From positions 1-46,532 of the forward strand of contig JAQYVT010000014.1 of the NCBI GenBank assembly GCA_030145345.1: a DNA stretch of 46,532 nt, written 5' to 3'. Position numbers and translations under genes: made by a program. A model generated the notes under the pieces. That model was not told where the DNA came from. It made no database searches and saw only the letters and a program-made list of their open reading frames with translations. Below, one piece after another: positions 44,429 to 46,532 of this stretch (position 1 is its first letter; every line of letters begins with the position of its first letter). This DNA comes from Desulfobacterales bacterium (GTDB lineage: Bacteria > Desulfobacterota > Desulfobacteria > Desulfobacterales > UBA11574).

Positions 44429-44559
44429 GCCCAACAACACGCTTGAGAGGGACTGGGCAAAGCCGTGCCGTTTTTGAAAGGTAGTATTTGACCGGTAGTT
44501 TTTACCTTTATCATAGGTTTTCGGTTATCGTTGCCCAGCCCCTCAGCTTTGCGTTCTGT
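44429..44559 (+). other. attC site 3
   Basis: GCCCAAC (44429-44435) is a perfect RYYYAAC core. CTTGAGAGGGACTGGGCAA on the left pairs with TTGCCCAGCCCCTCAGCTTT on the right, followed by GCGTT (44551-44555). The spacer is long (about 75 bases), giving a 131-base site. Confidence 0.85.
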
Positions 44560-44569
44560 GTAAGAGATC

Positions 44570-45115
44570 ATGAAAAAACAGAAATCAAAAAAGCCAACTT
44601 GGATTGATGTTAAAAAATCAATAAAAGATATTGAAGATTCTCGTTTGGTTGAACTTGTGAAGGAACTTTACCAACTTTCAGATGAAAATAGGGATTTTCT
44701 TCACGCCCGTTTCTTAGGCGGTACTGCCTCCCTAAAAAAATACAGAAAGACAATTCAAAATTCTCTCTATCCAGATGTAATGGATGACGATGATAGTTTC
44801 GATTTTGAGAAAGCCGAAAATGCAATAAAGACATACGCAAAAGCTACTAACGACGATGAGGGCGTCGCTGATTTAATGATTTATTATGTAGAGTGCGGAA
44901 ATAAATTCACACTCGATTATGGTGATATCAATGAAGTATTTTATGATGCCCTTGTTGAAATGTATGAAAAAGCAATTAAAGCAATTTTTAAAATGCCCAA
45001 GAAAAAACAGGAACCCTTTCGTAAACGGCTCGAAAAAATTATGAAATCCGCCGATGGAATTGGTTGGGGTTATTATGATGACCTATGCCATTTTTATCAT
45101 GAAGCGTTTGAATGA
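44570..45115 (+). CDS. Cassette 4: DUF6155-like protein
   Basis: A 181-residue, soluble, Lys/Asp-rich helical protein: KELYQLSDENRDFLHARFLGG and later YYVECGNKFTLDYGDINEVFYDAL resemble the DUF6155 family, which is of unknown function. No motif gives an activity. It is flanked by attC sites 3 and 4, so it is a cassette gene. Confidence 0.55.
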   Translation: MKKQKSKKPTWIDVKKSIKDIEDSRLVELVKELYQLSDENRDFLHARFLGGTASLKKYRKTIQNSLYPDVMDDDDSFDFEKAENAIKTYAKATNDDEGVADLMIYYVECGNKFTLDYGDINEVFYDALVEMYEKAIKAIFKMPKKKQEPFRKRLEKIMKSADGIGWGYYDDLCHFYHEAFE

Positions 45116-45125
45116 AGGAAAAAAC

Positions 45126-45221
45126 ACAGAACAACTTGCTGCATTAGACAGCCAGGGCGGGACGGCCGTGGCAAATTGACATTCTGTATTGCCCTGTCTG
45201 CTAATGAGCATGGCGTTCGAC
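45126..45221 (+). other. attC site 4
   Basis: AACTTGCTGCATTAG and AGCCAGGGC on the left pair with GCCCTGTCTGCTAATGAGCA on the right, with AAC at 45130 and GTT at 45215 (GTTCGAC). The spacer includes a CGGGACGGCCGTGG hairpin. Confidence 0.8.
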
Positions 45222-45246
45222 ACACAAAAATAATTGGAGAGTAGTA

Positions 45247-45729
45247 ATGACAAAAAATTTTTCTTTTGAACATTTACTTATTTTATTATGCATTTTTTTT
45301 GTTTCACCTCTTTCATTATATGCTGCTGAGAAAAAAATTGAGTTATCGAAAGGGCAGATTCTTTATGTCCCTGCCTATTCACATATATACAGTGGCAATA
45401 GAGAGAAACCTTTCCTATTGACGGTAACGTTGAGCATCAGAAACATTGATCCGAAGCATCAAATCAAAATCACCTTGGCCGATTATTACGAGACACAAGG
45501 TAACCTATTAAAAAAACAAATAGATAAGCCAATAACGTTAAACCCATTAGAATCTTTACGCTATGTCATACCAGAAAGAGACAAGAGTGGGGGATCAGGC
45601 GCCAATTTTATAGTTGAATGGCACTCCGATAAATTTGTTAATCCACCCGTTGTTGAATCAATAATGATTGGTACGAAATCGCAACAAGGGATTTCTTTTA
45701 CCTCTCGTGGTCAAGAAATTTTTTCGTAG
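45247..45729 (+). CDS. Cassette 5: secreted DUF3124-like protein
   Basis: A 160-residue protein with an N-terminal signal peptide (residues 1-26, ending in LYAAEKK) and a beta-rich mature part: LSKGQILYVPAYSHIYSGN, LTVTLSIRNIDPKHQIKI, ADYYETQGNLLKK and VIPERDKSGGSGANFIVEW, the pattern of DUF3124 periplasmic or lipoprotein-like proteins. Function unknown. A GGAGAG Shine-Dalgarno precedes ATG 45247. Unlike the other cassettes, it has no attC after its stop; the higB remnant begins in overlap with it. Confidence 0.7.
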   Translation: MTKNFSFEHLLILLCIFFVSPLSLYAAEKKIELSKGQILYVPAYSHIYSGNREKPFLLTVTLSIRNIDPKHQIKITLADYYETQGNLLKKQIDKPITLNPLESLRYVIPERDKSGGSGANFIVEWHSDKFVNPPVVESIMIGTKSQQGISFTSRGQEIFS

Positions 45730-45980
45730 AGGACATTCAGTCCCCAAAAATACCCGCTGACATTCGTTCACGATTATTTAGGAAGCTACAACTGCTGGAT
45801 GATGCCACGAGTGATGCTGATCTGAGAAGTCCACCCAGCAATCATTTTGAAAAACTATCTGGCAAACTTAAGGATAAATGCTCCATACGTGTGAATAATC
45901 AATGGCGTATTATTTTTATTTGGGATGATGAACGCGGGGAGGCGGATGGTATTTACCTTGATAATCATACATACAAATGA
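45717..45980 (+). pseudogene. higB: HigB/RelE-family toxin, 5' end missing
   Basis: In the frame of codons ending at TGA 45978-45980, FFVEDIQSPKIPADIRSRLF, LQLLDDATSDADLRSPP, SNHFEKLSGKLKDKCSIRVN and NQWRIIFIW match the RelE/HigB toxin family through its C-terminus. No ATG, GTG or TTG start precedes the fold, and the frame overlaps the last codons of the DUF3124 gene, so about the first ten toxin residues have been lost, probably by a deletion that also removed the attC between the two cassettes. An unusual start is a less likely alternative. Confidence 0.75.
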
Positions 45981-45988
45981 GGTGTAAA

Positions 45989-46300
45989 ATGATTTTAACA
46001 AAACGTCAACCCGTCAGTGTTGGTGAAATGATCACTGAGGAATTTATGGTGCCTTTGGGAATTAATCAAGGACAGCTAGCTTCTGCGATGGGTGTCAGTC
46101 GTAGGACAGTAAATGAACTTTGCACCGGTAAAAGGTCTATCACCGTTGACACTGCATTAATGTTGGCAAAAGTATTCGGCAATACTCCGAATTTCTGGCT
46201 CAATTTACAGCAACGAAATGATTTATGGACCGCATTACATTCGCCGAAGCGAATGAAAAAAATTGAACGAGTTAGACCAATCCGTGAAGCAACAGCTTAA
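45989..46300 (+). CDS. higA: HigA-family antitoxin
   Basis: A 103-residue helix-turn-helix protein of the HigA type: MVPLGINQGQLASAMGVSRRTVNELCTGKRSITVDTALMLAKVFGNTPNFWLNLQQRNDL. It binds the operator and neutralises the HigB toxin. The start at 45989 follows GAGGTG and lies nine bases after the toxin stop. The upstream ATG 45977 overlaps that stop (ATGA) but has a poorer site. With the toxin broken, the antitoxin may now be an orphan. Confidence 0.9.
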   Translation: MILTKRQPVSVGEMITEEFMVPLGINQGQLASAMGVSRRTVNELCTGKRSITVDTALMLAKVFGNTPNFWLNLQQRNDLWTALHSPKRMKKIERVRPIREATA

Positions 46301-46350
46301 AAGTTCCCCGATTTATATTCAAAGAATGCGGTACATAAAAATTAGAAGGC

Positions 46351-46410
46351 GCCGAACAAGGCTAATGCAGCCGACGCAAAAAGCTGCGCGGCTGATTAGC
46401 AACGTTATGG
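46351..46410 (+). other. attC site 5
   Basis: AACAAGGCTAATGCAGCCGACGC pairs with GCGCGGCTGATTAGCAACGTT; AAC at 46355 and GTT at 46404 (GTTATGG). It is the shortest site (about 60 bases) and separates the higA cassette from the brnT cassette. An overlapping frame at 46263-46481 is spurious. Confidence 0.8.
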
Positions 46411-46442
46411 CCAAAAACCATATAAAAAGCCATATTAATATA

Positions 46443-46471
46443 TTGACACATATCTTGATCTGCCGTATCTT
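46443..46471 (+). promoter_or_regulatory. Promoter within the brnT cassette
   Basis: TTGACA at 46443-46448, 17-base spacer, TATCTT at 46466-46471. The ATG follows seven bases later, so the mRNA would be nearly leaderless. Toxin-antitoxin cassettes usually carry their own promoter. Confidence 0.45.
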
Positions 46472-46477
46472 AATCAT

Positions 46478-46532
46478 ATGACAAAACGATCTGATTTTGA
46501 GTGGGATTCCGCTAAGGACGAAGTGAATCAAA
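46478..46532 (+). CDS. brnT: BrnT-like toxin, cut by the window end
   Basis: The first 18 codons read MTKRSDFEWDSAKDEVNQ. FEWD-x-x-K followed by a polar helix is the opening of the BrnT family of ribonuclease toxins, whose partner BrnA usually follows. The gene continues past the window, so its family rests on this opening only. It fits the toxin-antitoxin content of integron arrays. Confidence 0.6.
   Translation, partial: MTKRSDFEWDSAKDEVNQ

Noticed and set aside
46263-46481. Plus-strand 72-codon frame at the right end
   Set aside because: It overlaps higA and attC site 5, and has no start-site or family support.

Overview
The window looks like chromosomal DNA from an anaerobic deltaproteobacterium (Desulfobacterota, most like a sulfate reducer or syntroph of the Desulfobacterales). 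This rests on gene content: indolepyruvate:ferredoxin oxidoreductase with an aryl-CoA ligase, heterodisulfide-reductase (Hdr) and NuoEF-type electron-transfer genes, a selenocysteine gene next to the Sec machinery (selA), and many short hairpin repeats between operons. No marker gene here fixes the genus.

Layout. (1) 1-7350: two overlapping dynamin-like GTPases, a DMT-family transporter, a transglutaminase-like protein, trmO and a class IV aminotransferase, all on the plus strand. (2) 7400-17660: an aromatic/branched amino-acid block: a double-ACT protein, iorA-iorB, paaK, and livG-livF-livJ-livH-livM ending at a terminator. Upstream of iorA is a promoter, an 11-residue leader peptide with three consecutive Trp codons, and a terminator: a trp-type attenuator in front of ior genes. 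Two copies of a ~140-bp hairpin repeat sit directly after the stop codons of the ACT gene and iorB. (3) 17668-28944, minus strand: moaA; gpgS with an M20-like peptidase; fmdB-like/hemC/cobA-hemD; a DHS-like protein; gmhA; a degenerate-GGDEF TPR protein; selA. (4) 29207-30860, plus strand: a lipid kinase and pyrF. (5) 31249-41353: an electron-transfer operon. A membrane cytochrome b/c iron-sulfur protein is followed by HdrB, a 131-residue HdrA N-terminal piece read through an in-frame TGA as selenocysteine, NuoE, NuoF, and a 1081-residue NuoG-HdrA fusion that carries the rest of HdrA. (6) 41859-46532: a broken integron integrase and a run of small gene cassettes, each (with one exception) followed by an attC-like imperfect inverted repeat; the integrase reads in the same direction as the cassettes.

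How the genes work together. IorAB, PaaK, the ACT protein and the Liv transporter plausibly handle aromatic 2-oxo acids and arylacetyl-CoA; the Trp-codon leader suggests that the ior genes are induced when charged tRNA-Trp is scarce. The Hdr/Nuo operon would link NADH (NuoEF), a flavin centre in HdrA, ferredoxin-type clusters, HdrB and a membrane heme protein, as in flavin-based bifurcating or confurcating complexes. SelA is the enzyme needed to make Sec-tRNA for the HdrA piece. The cassette array carries a methyltransferase, small unknown proteins and toxin-antitoxin genes, usual integron cargo.

Most noteworthy: the split, selenocysteine-containing HdrA with a nuoEF-G module lying between its halves; the Trp leader attenuator upstream of iorAB; and the reverse-orientation integron with an inactivated integrase.
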